A DNA stretch of 57,696 bases from Achromobacter pulmonis. Lineage in GTDB: Bacteria > Pseudomonadota > Gammaproteobacteria > Burkholderiales > Burkholderiaceae_B. The stretch spans positions 602,107 through 659,802 of the forward strand of contig NZ_POQS01000001.1 of the NCBI RefSeq assembly GCF_002885955.2, read 5' to 3'. Each line of letters opens with the position of its first letter. Within the stretch, counting starts at the first letter, position 1. Position numbers and translations under genes: made by a program. Positions 17,125-29,335 of the stretch are shown piece after piece. The notes under the pieces were generated by a model, which worked only from the letters and a program-made list of their open reading frames with translations, made no database searches and had not been told where the DNA came from.

Positions 17125-20100
17125 ATGCGTAAGCGCGTTGCCGTCGTTGGACTTTCGTTCCGGTTTCCCAGCACCACCCATGACAGCTACTGGCCGGCCC
17201 TGCTGGAAGGCCGCGACCTGGTCACCCAGGTCGAACAGGACCGCTGGTCCGCCGACGCCTACCTGCATCCCGCCAAAGACCATCCCGGCACCGCCTACAC
17301 CTTTGCCGCCGGCTCCATCGGCGACGTCTCCGGGTTCGACGCAGGGTTCTTCGGCATCTCGCCGCGCGAAGCCGCGCTGATGGACCCGCAGCAGCGCCTG
17401 CTGCTGGAAATGAGCTGGGAAGCCCTGGAAGACGCCGGCATCGCGCCCTCCACCCTGCGCGGTTCGGACTGCGGCGTGTATATCGGCATCGCCAGCTCCG
17501 ACTACGCCTACCGGCTGGCCGAAGACCTGAACGCCGTCGACGCCTCGATGGCGACCGGCAACACCGCCAGCATCGCCGCCAACCGCCTCTCCTACTTCTT
17601 CGACCTGCGCGGCCCCAGCATCGCCATGGACACGGCCTGCTCGTCCTCGCTGGTCGCCTTCCACCAGGCATGCCGCGCCATCCTGTCGGGCGAATGCACC
17701 CAGGCGCTGGCCGGCGGCGTCAGCCTGCACCTGCACCCCTACGGCTTCATCACCTTCTCCAAGGCGTCCATGCTGTCGCCGCGCGGGCGCTGCAACGTCT
17801 TCGACGCCTCCGGCGACGGCTACGTCCGTTCCGAAGGCGGCGGCATCTTCGTGCTGAAGGACTACGACCAGGCGGTCGCCGACGGCGACGCCATCCTGGC
17901 CGTGGTGGCCGGCAGCGCCGTCAACACCGACGGCCGCAAGTCCGGCCTCACCGTGCCCAGCGTGCAGGCCCAGGCCGCGCTGATGCGCCAGGTCTACGAA
18001 CAGGCCGGCATCTCGCCCGCCGAGATCGACTACCTGGAAGCGCACGGCACCGGCACCGCGGTCGGCGATCCGATCGAAACCCGCGCCATCGGCCTGGCCC
18101 TGGCCCAGCAGCGCGGCAAGGACGCGCCGCTGCCCATCGGTTCGGTCAAGAGCAACCTGGGCCACCTGGAAGCCGCTTCCGGCGTGGCCGGCCTGGTCAA
18201 GGCCCTGTACGTGCTGCGCCACCGCGAGGTGCCCGCCACCATCGGCATCAAGACCCTCAATCCCAAGATCGAGTTCCAGGACTGGAACCTCGACGTCGTC
18301 ACGCAGAACCGCAAGCTGCGTCCCGCCGGCAAGCTGGTGGTGGGCGTGAACTCCTTCGGCTTCGGCGGCGCCAACGCGCACGTCATCCTGGAAAGCGCCC
18401 CGCCGCGCAGCCCGGCCGCCGAAGGCAAGATGGCCAAGACCGCCCCGATCCCCGTCGTGGTCTCGGGCAAGACCCTGCCCGCGCTGCGGGCCGCGGCCGG
18501 CCGGATGGCGCAGACGCTGCGCGACCAGCCCGCCAAGTTCCTGTACAACGCCGCCTACCACGCCGCCATGCGCCGCGACTGGCACGGCGAGCGCGCCGTG
18601 GTGTTCGGCACCCAGTGCAACGCGGTGGCCGACCTGCTGCAGCAATACGCCGACAGCGGCGACGCCAAGCCCGGCCTGGTCGCCGGCAGCGCGCTGCCCG
18701 CCGCGCGCGGCCCGGTGCTGGTCTATTCCGGCAACGGCTCGCAATGGGCCAACATGGGCCGCCGGCTGCTGGCCGATCCGGTGTTCGCCGCCGCCATCGA
18801 CGAAGTGGATGCGCTGTTCGCCCAGTACGCCGACTTCTCGCTGCACAAGGAACTGGCCGGCGAGAACGGCGACGACCGCTACGAACGCACCGAAATCGCC
18901 CAGCCCGCGCTCTTTGCGCTGCAGGTCGGCATCACCCGCATGCTGGCCCAGCACGGCGTGGTGCCGTCGGCCGTGATCGGCCACAGCGTGGGCGAAGTCG
19001 CCGCCGCCTGGGCCTGCGGCGCGCTGTCGCTGCCCGACGCGGTGCGCGTCATCTTCCAGCGCAGCCGCCTGCAGGGTCAGACCAAGGGCCAGGGCCGCAT
19101 GACGGCCGTGGGCGTCAGCGGCGAAGAAGCGCTGGCCCTGATCGCCGAACATGGCCTGGGCGCAAGCGTGTGCGTGGCCGGCTTCAACAGCGGCCGCGGC
19201 GCCACCCTGGCCGGCGCGCCCGAAGCGCTGGCGGTGCTGGAAGCGGCGCTGGCCGAACAATCCCTGTTCCATCGCCGCCTGGACCTGGACTACGCCTTCC
19301 ACAGCCCGGCCATGGACGCCATCGAGGCCGGCATCCGCGAATCGCTGGCCGGCATCGCGCCGCGCGCGGCCGACGTGCCCTTTTATTCCACCGTCACCGG
19401 CGCGCCGCTGGACGGCGCCGGGCTGGACGCCGGCTACTGGTGGCGCAACGTGCGCGAAGCCGTGCGCTTCGAACAGGCCGCGCAGCAGTTGGTGGCCGAA
19501 GGCAATAACGTCTACGTCGAAGTCGGCCCGCACCCGGTGCTGCGCTCGTACCTGAACGACGCCCTCAAGGCCGGCGACCTGCAAGGCCGCGTGCTCAGCA
19601 CCGCCACGCGCGGCGGCGACGATCCCGAGAAAATCTGGAACGCCGCCGGCCAGGCCATCGTCAGCGGCGGCCAGCTCGACCTGCAGTCGCTGTTCCCGTG
19701 GGCCGGCGCGCCGGTCGAACTGCCGACCTATCCCTGGCAGCGCGAACGCCACTGGCACCCGGTCACCCCCGAATCCCAGGGCCTGCTCACGCGCCGGCTG
19801 GCGCACCCGCTGCTGGGCTATCCCATGCCGCAGCACGAGCACACCTGGGAGAACCGGCTCGACACGCAATCCCATCCCACGCTGGCCGACCACATCGTCG
19901 GCGACGCGGTCGTGTTTCCCGGCACCGGCTTCGCCGAAATCGCGCTGGCCGCCGCGCTGCGCTGGCAAGGCGGCGCCACCGACTGCGCCGAACTGGAAGA
20001 GCTGGAAATCCACGCGCCGCTGCTGCTCAGTGCCGCGCCCGGCAAGCTGCTGCGCCTGCTGCTCGATGACGGCGACGGCCGTTTCCGCATCACGTCCAAG

Positions 20101-23100
20101 GAAACCGGCAGCACCGAACCCTGGACCCGGCACGCCAGCGGCCGCCTGCTGCGCGAGCCGCGCCTGACCCGGCTGACCCGGCCCGGCCTGGCCCTGCCGG
20201 AACGCGCGCCCGACTTCACCGGCGACAGCCACAACGCGCTGACCCGCGCCGTGGGCCTGGACTACGGCCCGGCCTTCCGCGCCGTCAAGCACGGCTGGCT
20301 GGAGTCCGACGCCAGCGTGCTGGCCGTGCTCGAACCCCAGCCCTGCCTGGCCGCCGAACTCGAAACCGCCCACCTGCACCCGGCGCTGCTGGACTGCGCG
20401 TTCCAGCTCATCATCCAGCTGCTGCGCGACGACCCGGCCATGGGCCTGGGCATCGCCTACGTGCCCGCCAAGATCGGACGCCTGAGCCTGCGCGCCAACG
20501 CCGGCCAGCCGGCCGCCGCGCGCGTGCGCCTGGAGCGCCGCGCCCCGCATTCGCTGACCGCCAGCTTCGAGCTGTACAACGCCGCCGGCGAGCAGATCGC
20601 CGCCGTCGAACAGGCGCGCTTTCGCAGCATCCGCCTGCGCAAGGCCGCGGCCGACCATCTCAGCTTCCTGGACAGCGTCGCCACGCCGCGTCCGCGCGCG
20701 CCGTTCGGCCCCAACCCGGTCGAACTGCAGACCCTGCGCGCCGCGCTGGCCGAAGCCGTCGCCGCCTGCACCGAAGGCGGCGCGCACGCGCGCTATGCCG
20801 ACGAAGTCGATCCGCTGCTGGAAAGCCTGTGCGACAGCTTCGCGCTGGACGCCTTGCGCGCCATCGCGCCCGACGGCCGCCTGCTGCCGCAGGCCCTGAT
20901 CACCGAACTGGGCCGCCACGCCCCGCAGGCCGCGCCCCTGCTGCGGCATATCTCCGCCCGCCTGACGGCCGCCGGCTACGTCGAAGCGCAGGCGTCCGGC
21001 ATCGCGCTGCCCGCCGACGACAACGGCGAAGGCGGCGCCACCGACATCTGGAACACGCTGCTGCGCGAATACCCCGACTACGCGCAGATCGTCCACGCCG
21101 TGGGCCGCATCGGCCTGCACCTGCCCGCGCTGCTGCGCGGCGAGGCCGACGTCGACCAGATCTGCCCGCGCGCCACCACGCCGGCCGTCATCAACCGCAG
21201 CCTGCTCGGCGCGGCCAGCGGCCAGCGCCTGGGCACGGCCCTGCGCGCGGTGCTGCAACAGGCCCAGGCGGCCCGCCTGCCCGGCCAGCGCCTGAGCGTC
21301 ATGGAAGTCGGCCAGGCCGCGCCGCTCTTCAACTTCAACTGCTGCGACGCGCTGGACTTCAACGTCGCCGACTACTGCTACGCCTCGCCCGACGCCGACA
21401 TGCTGGACCACGTCGGCCACCAGCAGGCGGAACGCCATCCCAACGCCCGCACCGAACGCATCGGCGAAGACGGCGACGCCCCGGCCGCGCGCTGCGACCT
21501 CGTCATCTTCCACTGCGAATTCGACACCCTGGACGCGGCCCTGGCCGCGCTCAAGCACGCCCGCGCCAGCCTGCGCGCGGGCGGCGTGCTGCTGTTCTGC
21601 GGCGCCCATCCGGCCGCCTGGGCCGACTTCGTCTTCGGCGCGCGCCAGCAATGGTGGCAGGCCGGCGAGAACGGCGAACAGCTCTCCACCCAGCAGCCCG
21701 CCGCCTTCTGGCAGGAAACCCTGCAATCCCTGGGCCTGCAATGCGATGGCTCGCTGGAATTCAGCCAATCGCCGGCCACCGGCGCCTATCTGCTGACCGC
21801 CAGCCTCGAGGCCGCGCAGTCGGCCGACACCGCGGCGCAGCCCGCCACGCCGGCGCGCTGGCTGATCCTGGCCGACCGCAACCCGGAACACGGCGCCGGC
21901 CTGGCGCCCGCGCTGCAGGCCAGCCTGGCCGCGGCCGGCCACCAGGTGCGCCTGGAGACCGGCGTCGCGCCCGAGGCGCTGGACGCCCTGCTGGCCGGCG
22001 ACGCCGACGGTCCGGTCGAACACATCGTGCATCTCGACGGCCTGGCCTGGCCCGACGCCCACGAAACGCCCGACGAGCTGCTGGCCAAGCAGACCCGCCG
22101 CTGCGCGCTTGCCGCCGCCGTCATCCAGGCCTGCGAACGCACCCAGACGCCGGCCACCGTGTGGCTGGTCACCGCCGACGCCGCGCAATACCTGCGCCAT
22201 GCGCCGGCCCCCGCCGCCATGCACGCGCTCAACGACGCCGCCCTGTGGGGCTATGGCCGCACCCTGGCCAACGAAGCGTCGAATTTCCGCATCCGCATGG
22301 TGGACCTGCCGCTGGCCCATGCCGGCGGCCTGGCCGACGCCCTGGCGCGCGAATTGTCCGCCATGGACGACGAAGACGAAATCCTGCTGGGCCCCGACGG
22401 CGAACGCTATGCGCCGCGCCTGCGCATCGCCGCGCGTCCGGCGCCGGCCAGCCAGGCCACCGGGGCGCACGCCGTGCGCCTGGGCTTCGAATTCCCCGGC
22501 CAGCTGCGCAACCTGCGCTGGGAAGCCTGCCCCGCCCCGGCGCCCGCCGGCGACCAGCTCGAAGTGCGCATCGAAGCCACCGGCCTGAACTTCCGCGACG
22601 TCATGTACGCCCTGGGCCTGCTGTCCGACGAAGCCATCGAGAACGGTTTCGCCGGCCCCACCCTGGGCCTGGAGTTCGCCGGCACGGTCACCCGCGTCGG
22701 ACCGGACGCGGCCGGCTACCAGGTCGGCGACGCGGTCGTGGGCTTCGGCCCGGCCAGCTTCGGCGACCGCGTGCTGACCCGCCCCAGCGCCATCTCGCAC
22801 ATCCCCGAAGGCTTCTCGTTCGAAGCCGCGGCCACCATTCCCAGCACCTTCTTCACCGTCTACTACGCGCTGCACCACCTCGCGCGCCTCGAAGAAGGCG
22901 AGAAGATCCTGATCCACGGCGCGGCCGGCGGCGTCGGCATCGCCGCCATCCAGTTCGCCCAATGGCTGGGCGCCGAGATCTACGCCACCGCCGGCTCCGA
23001 CGAAAAACGCGACCTGCTGCGCCTGCTGGGCGTGCGCCACATCTACGACTCGCGCTCGCTGTCCTACGCCGACGAGATCCTCGCCGACACCGACGGACGC

Positions 23101-24732
23101 GGCGTGGACGTGGTGCTCAACTCCCTGGCCGGCGAAGCCGTCAACCGCAACCTGCGGGTGCTCAAGCCCTTCGGCCGCTTCCTCGAACTGGGCAAGCGCG
23201 ACTTCTACGAGAACACCCGCATCGGCCTGCGCCCGTTCCGCAACAACATCAGCTATTTCGGCATCGACGCCGACCAGCTGATGAACGAGCGCCCCGACCT
23301 CACCCAGCGCCTGTTCGCGGAGATGATGGCGCTGTTCCGCCAGGGCGCGCTGCATCCGCTGCCCTACACCGTCTTCGACGCCAACGACATCGTCGACGCC
23401 TTCCGCTACATGCAGCAGGCGCGCCAGATCGGCAAGATCGTGGTCACCTACCGCAACGGCATCAGCGGCGTGCACCATCCGGCGGCCCAGGCCGATCACA
23501 GCCTGGCGCTGCCGGCCGACGCCAGCTACCTGGTCACCGGCGGCCTGGGCGGCTTCGGCCTGCGCACCGCGCAATGGCTGGCCGAGCGCGGCGCGCGCAA
23601 CCTGATCCTGATCAGCCGCAGCGGACCCGCCAACGACGCCGCGAAAGCCGCCATCGCCGCCTTCGAAGCACAGGGCGTGCGCGTCCACGCCGCCGCCTGC
23701 GACGTCACCGACCGCGACGCCCTGGCCGGCCTGCTGCAGGACGCCGCCGCCACGCTGCCGCCGCTCAAGGGCGTGGTCCACGCCGCCGTGGTCATCGACG
23801 ACGGCCTGGCCCGCAGCGCCAACGCCGAACAGATCCAGCGTACCCTGGCCGCCAAGGTCCTGGGCGCGCAGCACCTGCACGAACTGACACGCGCGCTGCC
23901 GCTGGACCTCTTCATCTGCTATTCCTCGGCCACCACCCTCTTCGGCAACCCGGGGCAAAGCAACTACGTCGCCGCCAACGCCTGGCTCGAACGCCTGGCC
24001 GCCCAGCGCCGCGCCGAAGGCCTGCCGGCCACCTGCGTGCGCTGGGGCGCCATCGACGACGTGGGCTTCCTGGCCCGCAACGAAAAAATCAAGGACGCCC
24101 TGCAAAGCCGCATGGGCGGCGGCGCCCTGGCCTCCCAGACCGCGCTGGACGCGCTCGAAGCCATGCTGGCCGCCGACGCCTCCGGCCTCGGCGTGCTGGA
24201 ACTGGACTGGCGCGCGCTGGCCCGCTTCCTGCCCACCTCCGGCCTGCCCAAGTTCTCCGACATCGCCCGCCAGGCCGGCGACGCCGGCGAAGAAGACAGC
24301 GGCGCCGACGACATCGCCCACCTCATCGCCACCCTGGACGACGAGGCCCTGCATGAGCGCTTCACCGACATGCTCAAGGCCGAGATCGGCGAAATCCTGC
24401 GTGTCGCGCCCGACAAGATCGAAGCCACCCGCTCGGTCTACGACATGGGCCTGGACTCGCTCATGGGCGTGGAACTGGTGGTCGCGCTGGAGAACCGCTT
24501 CGGCATCCGCCTGCCCGTCATGGCGCTCAACGAAAGCCCCACGCCGGCCAAGCTTGCCGAACGCCTGGTGCTGCTGCTGCGCGACGAACACGACGCCGGC
24601 GACGCCCTCACCGCCAGCGTGCAGCAGGTCGTCGCGCACCACGCCGCCGAAGTCGGCGCCAGCTCGGTCTCCGAATTCGTCGACGAGATCAAGCAGAACG
24701 GCAGCCTTCCCAAGCAACGCATGATCCAGTAG
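17125..24732 (+). CDS. single-module highly reducing type I polyketide synthase (KS-AT-DH-MT*-ER-KR-ACP)
   Basis: A 2,535-residue multidomain synthase; ATG 17125 has an AGAAGGA site, and a GTG at 17101 is less likely. Domains in order: KS about 3-430 with triad C172 (DTACSSS), H307 (HGTGT) and H347 (NLGH); AT about 530-830 with S621 (GHSVGE) and H726; DH about 890-1165 with H923 (DHIVGDAVVFP) and D1090 (HPALLD); a methyltransferase-like region about 1210-1570 whose SAM loop is degraded (MEVGQAAP at 1393); ER about 1790-2110 with GAAGGVG; KR about 2130-2340 with GGLGGFG, S2267/2268 and Y2281; ACP with S2445 (GLDSL). All reducing domains look active, so an iterative, fully saturated acyl chain is predicted. 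There is no thioesterase or reductase release domain. An alpha-oxoamine synthase starts eight bases after its stop. It resembles the WcbR-type synthases in some Burkholderia capsule loci. Confidence 0.93.
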   Translation: MRKRVAVVGLSFRFPSTTHDSYWPALLEGRDLVTQVEQDRWSADAYLHPAKDHPGTAYTFAAGSIGDVSGFDAGFFGISPREAALMDPQQRLLLEMSWEALEDAGIAPSTLRGSDCGVYIGIASSDYAYRLAEDLNAVDASMATGNTASIAANRLSYFFDLRGPSIAMDTACSSSLVAFHQACRAILSGECTQALAGGVSLHLHPYGFITFSKASMLSPRGRCNVFDASGDGYVRSEGGGIFVLKDYDQAVADGDAILAVVAGSAVNTDGRKSGLTVPSVQAQAALMRQVYEQAGISPAEIDYLEAHGTGTAVGDPIETRAIGLALAQQRGKDAPLPIGSVKSNLGHLEAASGVAGLVKALYVLRHREVPATIGIKTLNPKIEFQDWNLDVVTQNRKLRPAGKLVVGVNSFGFGGANAHVILESAPPRSPAAEGKMAKTAPIPVVVSGKTLPALRAAAGRMAQTLRDQPAKFLYNAAYHAAMRRDWHGERAVVFGTQCNAVADLLQQYADSGDAKPGLVAGSALPAARGPVLVYSGNGSQWANMGRRLLADPVFAAAIDEVDALFAQYADFSLHKELAGENGDDRYERTEIAQPALFALQVGITRMLAQHGVVPSAVIGHSVGEVAAAWACGALSLPDAVRVIFQRSRLQGQTKGQGRMTAVGVSGEEALALIAEHGLGASVCVAGFNSGRGATLAGAPEALAVLEAALAEQSLFHRRLDLDYAFHSPAMDAIEAGIRESLAGIAPRAADVPFYSTVTGAPLDGAGLDAGYWWRNVREAVRFEQAAQQLVAEGNNVYVEVGPHPVLRSYLNDALKAGDLQGRVLSTATRGGDDPEKIWNAAGQAIVSGGQLDLQSLFPWAGAPVELPTYPWQRERHWHPVTPESQGLLTRRLAHPLLGYPMPQHEHTWENRLDTQSHPTLADHIVGDAVVFPGTGFAEIALAAALRWQGGATDCAELEELEIHAPLLLSAAPGKLLRLLLDDGDGRFRITSKETGSTEPWTRHASGRLLREPRLTRLTRPGLALPERAPDFTGDSHNALTRAVGLDYGPAFRAVKHGWLESDASVLAVLEPQPCLAAELETAHLHPALLDCAFQLIIQLLRDDPAMGLGIAYVPAKIGRLSLRANAGQPAAARVRLERRAPHSLTASFELYNAAGEQIAAVEQARFRSIRLRKAAADHLSFLDSVATPRPRAPFGPNPVELQTLRAALAEAVAACTEGGAHARYADEVDPLLESLCDSFALDALRAIAPDGRLLPQALITELGRHAPQAAPLLRHISARLTAAGYVEAQASGIALPADDNGEGGATDIWNTLLREYPDYAQIVHAVGRIGLHLPALLRGEADVDQICPRATTPAVINRSLLGAASGQRLGTALRAVLQQAQAARLPGQRLSVMEVGQAAPLFNFNCCDALDFNVADYCYASPDADMLDHVGHQQAERHPNARTERIGEDGDAPAARCDLVIFHCEFDTLDAALAALKHARASLRAGGVLLFCGAHPAAWADFVFGARQQWWQAGENGEQLSTQQPAAFWQETLQSLGLQCDGSLEFSQSPATGAYLLTASLEAAQSADTAAQPATPARWLILADRNPEHGAGLAPALQASLAAAGHQVRLETGVAPEALDALLAGDADGPVEHIVHLDGLAWPDAHETPDELLAKQTRRCALAAAVIQACERTQTPATVWLVTADAAQYLRHAPAPAAMHALNDAALWGYGRTLANEASNFRIRMVDLPLAHAGGLADALARELSAMDDEDEILLGPDGERYAPRLRIAARPAPASQATGAHAVRLGFEFPGQLRNLRWEACPAPAPAGDQLEVRIEATGLNFRDVMYALGLLSDEAIENGFAGPTLGLEFAGTVTRVGPDAAGYQVGDAVVGFGPASFGDRVLTRPSAISHIPEGFSFEAAATIPSTFFTVYYALHHLARLEEGEKILIHGAAGGVGIAAIQFAQWLGAEIYATAGSDEKRDLLRLLGVRHIYDSRSLSYADEILADTDGRGVDVVLNSLAGEAVNRNLRVLKPFGRFLELGKRDFYENTRIGLRPFRNNISYFGIDADQLMNERPDLTQRLFAEMMALFRQGALHPLPYTVFDANDIVDAFRYMQQARQIGKIVVTYRNGISGVHHPAAQADHSLALPADASYLVTGGLGGFGLRTAQWLAERGARNLILISRSGPANDAAKAAIAAFEAQGVRVHAAACDVTDRDALAGLLQDAAATLPPLKGVVHAAVVIDDGLARSANAEQIQRTLAAKVLGAQHLHELTRALPLDLFICYSSATTLFGNPGQSNYVAANAWLERLAAQRRAEGLPATCVRWGAIDDVGFLARNEKIKDALQSRMGGGALASQTALDALEAMLAADASGLGVLELDWRALARFLPTSGLPKFSDIARQAGDAGEEDSGADDIAHLIATLDDEALHERFTDMLKAEIGEILRVAPDKIEATRSVYDMGLDSLMGVELVVALENRFGIRLPVMALNESPTPAKLAERLVLLLRDEHDAGDALTASVQQVVAHHAAEVGASSVSEFVDEIKQNGSLPKQRMIQ

Positions 24733-24739
24733 GCAAGAC

Positions 24740-27010
<2,271 letters not shown>

Positions 27011-27011
<1 letters not shown>

Positions 27012-28315
27012 TGGACATGAACACCACGTTGTCCAAAGACACCCGGGTTGCGATCGTCATCCCTGCCCGCTATGCGTCTTCGCGGCTGCCCGGCAAGCCG
27101 CTGGCCGACATTCTCGGCAAGCCCATGGTCCAGCATGTGTACGAGCGCGCCCTCGAAGTCGCAGCGGCGCACGTCGTACTGGTCGCCACCGACGACGAGC
27201 GCGTGGCCGCCGCGGTGCGGGCCTTCGGCGGCAATGTCGTCATGACCTCCCCCGACCATCAATCGGGCACCGACCGCCTGGGCGAAGTGATGCAATCGGT
27301 CCCGGCGGGCATCTACGTCAATTTGCAGGGCGATGAACCCCTGGTCCGCCCCGCCGACATCGACCTGCTCGTCAAGGGCATGCTCGGCGACCCCTCGGTG
27401 CATGTCGGCACGCTCTGCCACGCCATAGACGGCAAAGAGGCGCTGGACCCGAACACGGTCAAGGCGGTCCTGGCCGACAATGGCGATGCGCTCTACTTCA
27501 GCCGCGCCCCGATCCCCTATCCGCGCGACGCCGACGCGAACGCCGATTACCTGAAGCATGTGGGCGTCTACGCCTACCGCCGCGACGTGGTCGCCCGGTA
27601 CGCCACGCTGCCGCAACCAATGCTGGAACGAGCGGAAAAACTCGAACAGCTGCGGCTGCTTGCCGCCGGCATGAAAATACGCGCCTTCCGCGTCGAACCC
27701 ACCGGGCCCGGCGTCGACACTCCCGCATGCCTGGCGCGCGTGCGCGCGCTCATGAGCGGCGAACCCGAAACCACCGCGCCTTCCCTGGCCGACATCCGGC
27801 TGGTCATCACCGACGTCGACGGCGTCCTGACCAACGGCCAACTGCACTATGACTCCCAGGGCGAAGCGCTCAAGACCTTCCACGTACGCGATGGCCTGGG
27901 CATGCGCCTGCTGGAGGAGTCCGGCGTGCGCGTCGCCGTGCTCTCCGGAAGGAGCTCGCCCGCGCTCATCAGGCGCGTGCAGGACCTCGGCCTCTCGCTT
28001 AGCGCATTCGGCGTCAAGGACAAGCACGCGGCCTGCCTGCAACTGATGGCCGATGCGGGCGTCACGCCCGCCCAGACGGCATGCATCGGCGACGACAGCA
28101 TCGACTTGCCCGCCTTCGCCGCCTGCGGACTTTCGTTCGCCGTGGCCGACGCGCCGGGCTACATCAAATCGCAAGCCAGCTACAGCCTGGACACCGCGGG
28201 CGGCCAGGGCGCCTTCCGCGAACTGGCGGACCGGATTCTGGACGCGCAAGGCAAGGCATCGGTGTTCCGCGACGCCGCGGGCTACCAAACCGTCATGACG
28301 GAAATGCGCCAATAG
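27011..28315 (+). CDS. kdsB: fusion of CMP-Kdo synthetase (KdsB) and Kdo-8-phosphate phosphatase (KdsC)
   Basis: A 434-residue bifunctional protein. Residues about 12-255 are KdsB: IPARYASSRLPGKPLADILGKPM, ATDD, SGTDRLGEV, LQGDEPL and the C-terminal EKLEQLR..A.G..I. Residues about 265-434 are a KdsC-type HAD phosphatase: VITDVDGVLTNGQL (nucleophile Asp and acid Asp), VLSGRSSP, and CIGDDSIDLPAF with the metal Asp. It removes phosphate from Kdo-8-P and then activates Kdo as CMP-Kdo, the donor for KpsC/KpsS. The order is unusual, since the phosphatase acts before the synthetase. The start ATG overlaps the kdsA stop; an ATG two codons later (27017) is possible. Confidence 0.93.
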
Positions 28316-28359
28316 ACAGCACGCATACTAATTCGAATAAAGAACGGACTGAATTGAAC

Positions 28360-29319
28360 ATGGACTACCTGGATACCGCACGGGGCGTGATCGCAACCGA
28401 AATCGACGCGCTTCAGCAAATGAGCAACCGCCTCAACGGCGACTTCAAGAAGGCGATCGACTGCATCCTCAACATGCAGGGACGCGTCGTCGTCGTGGGT
28501 ATGGGCAAGTCCGGTATCGTCGGCAAGAAGATCGCCGCCACCCTGGCCTCTACCGGCACTCCGTCGTTCTCGGTGCATCCCGGCGAAGCATTCCATGGCG
28601 ACCTGGGCATGATCCGCCCGATCGACGTTGCGCTCATGATTTCCAACAGCGGTGAGACCGAGGAGCTGATCCGCCTGCTGCCTTTCATGCAGTACCAGAA
28701 GAACCTGGTCATCGCGATGACGGGCAACATGAACTCCACCCTGGCGCGCAACGCCGACGTCACCCTCGACATCTCGGTGCCGCACGAGGCGTGCAACAAC
28801 AACCTGGCGCCCACCAGCTCCACCACCGCCACCCTCGCCATGGGCGACGCCCTGGCCGTCGTGCTTTCCACCGCGCGCAACTTCCAGCCCGAAGACTTTG
28901 CCCGCTTCCACCCGGGCGGCAGCCTGGGGCGCAAGCTGCTCACGCGCATCTCCGACGTGATGCACTCGCGCGCGCTGCCATTCTGCGCTCATGACGCCAG
29001 CTTCCGGGAAGTCATACAGACCATCACGCGCGGCCGCCTCGGCCTGGCCATCGTCATGAACGCCGGCCAGCTTTGCGGCGTCATTACCGACGGCGACATC
29101 CGCCGCGCCTTCGAAAGAGAAGACGCCAGCACCACGCTCACCGCTTCGGACATCATGACCAAGACGCCCAAGACCATCAACCAGTCCGAACGCCTGGTCG
29201 TGGCCGAAGAACTGATGCACGAAGAGAAGATCAAGGAACTGATCGTCGTCGACGACAAACAGCAAGTGACGGGCGTGCTCCAGATCTTCGACGTCGACCA
29301 GACCGAGTCCGATCAATAA
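28360..29319 (+). CDS. kpsF: D-arabinose-5-phosphate isomerase
   Basis: A 319-residue sugar isomerase that converts ribulose-5-phosphate to arabinose-5-phosphate, the first step to Kdo. The SIS domain (about 30-190) has VVVGMGKSGIVGKKIAATLASTGTPSFSVHPGEAFHGDLGM, ISNSGETEELIRLLP and the family motif NNLAPTSSTT..LAMGDALA. Two CBS repeats follow (about 200-310; GVITDGDIRRAF, V.GVLQIFD). Length and layout match KpsF/KdsD. With kdsA and kdsB-kdsC it completes a local Kdo pathway. It is 44 bp from the fusion gene and 16 bp before kpsC. Confidence 0.94.
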   Translation: MDYLDTARGVIATEIDALQQMSNRLNGDFKKAIDCILNMQGRVVVVGMGKSGIVGKKIAATLASTGTPSFSVHPGEAFHGDLGMIRPIDVALMISNSGETEELIRLLPFMQYQKNLVIAMTGNMNSTLARNADVTLDISVPHEACNNNLAPTSSTTATLAMGDALAVVLSTARNFQPEDFARFHPGGSLGRKLLTRISDVMHSRALPFCAHDASFREVIQTITRGRLGLAIVMNAGQLCGVITDGDIRRAFEREDASTTLTASDIMTKTPKTINQSERLVVAEELMHEEKIKELIVVDDKQQVTGVLQIFDVDQTESDQ

Positions 29320-29335
29320 GCCTCGCATACCTGCC

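Noticed and set aside
16572..17132. A 186-codon frame upstream of the polyketide synthase
   Set aside because: No ribosome site, mixed low-complexity composition, overlaps the synthase start, and no family resemblance.
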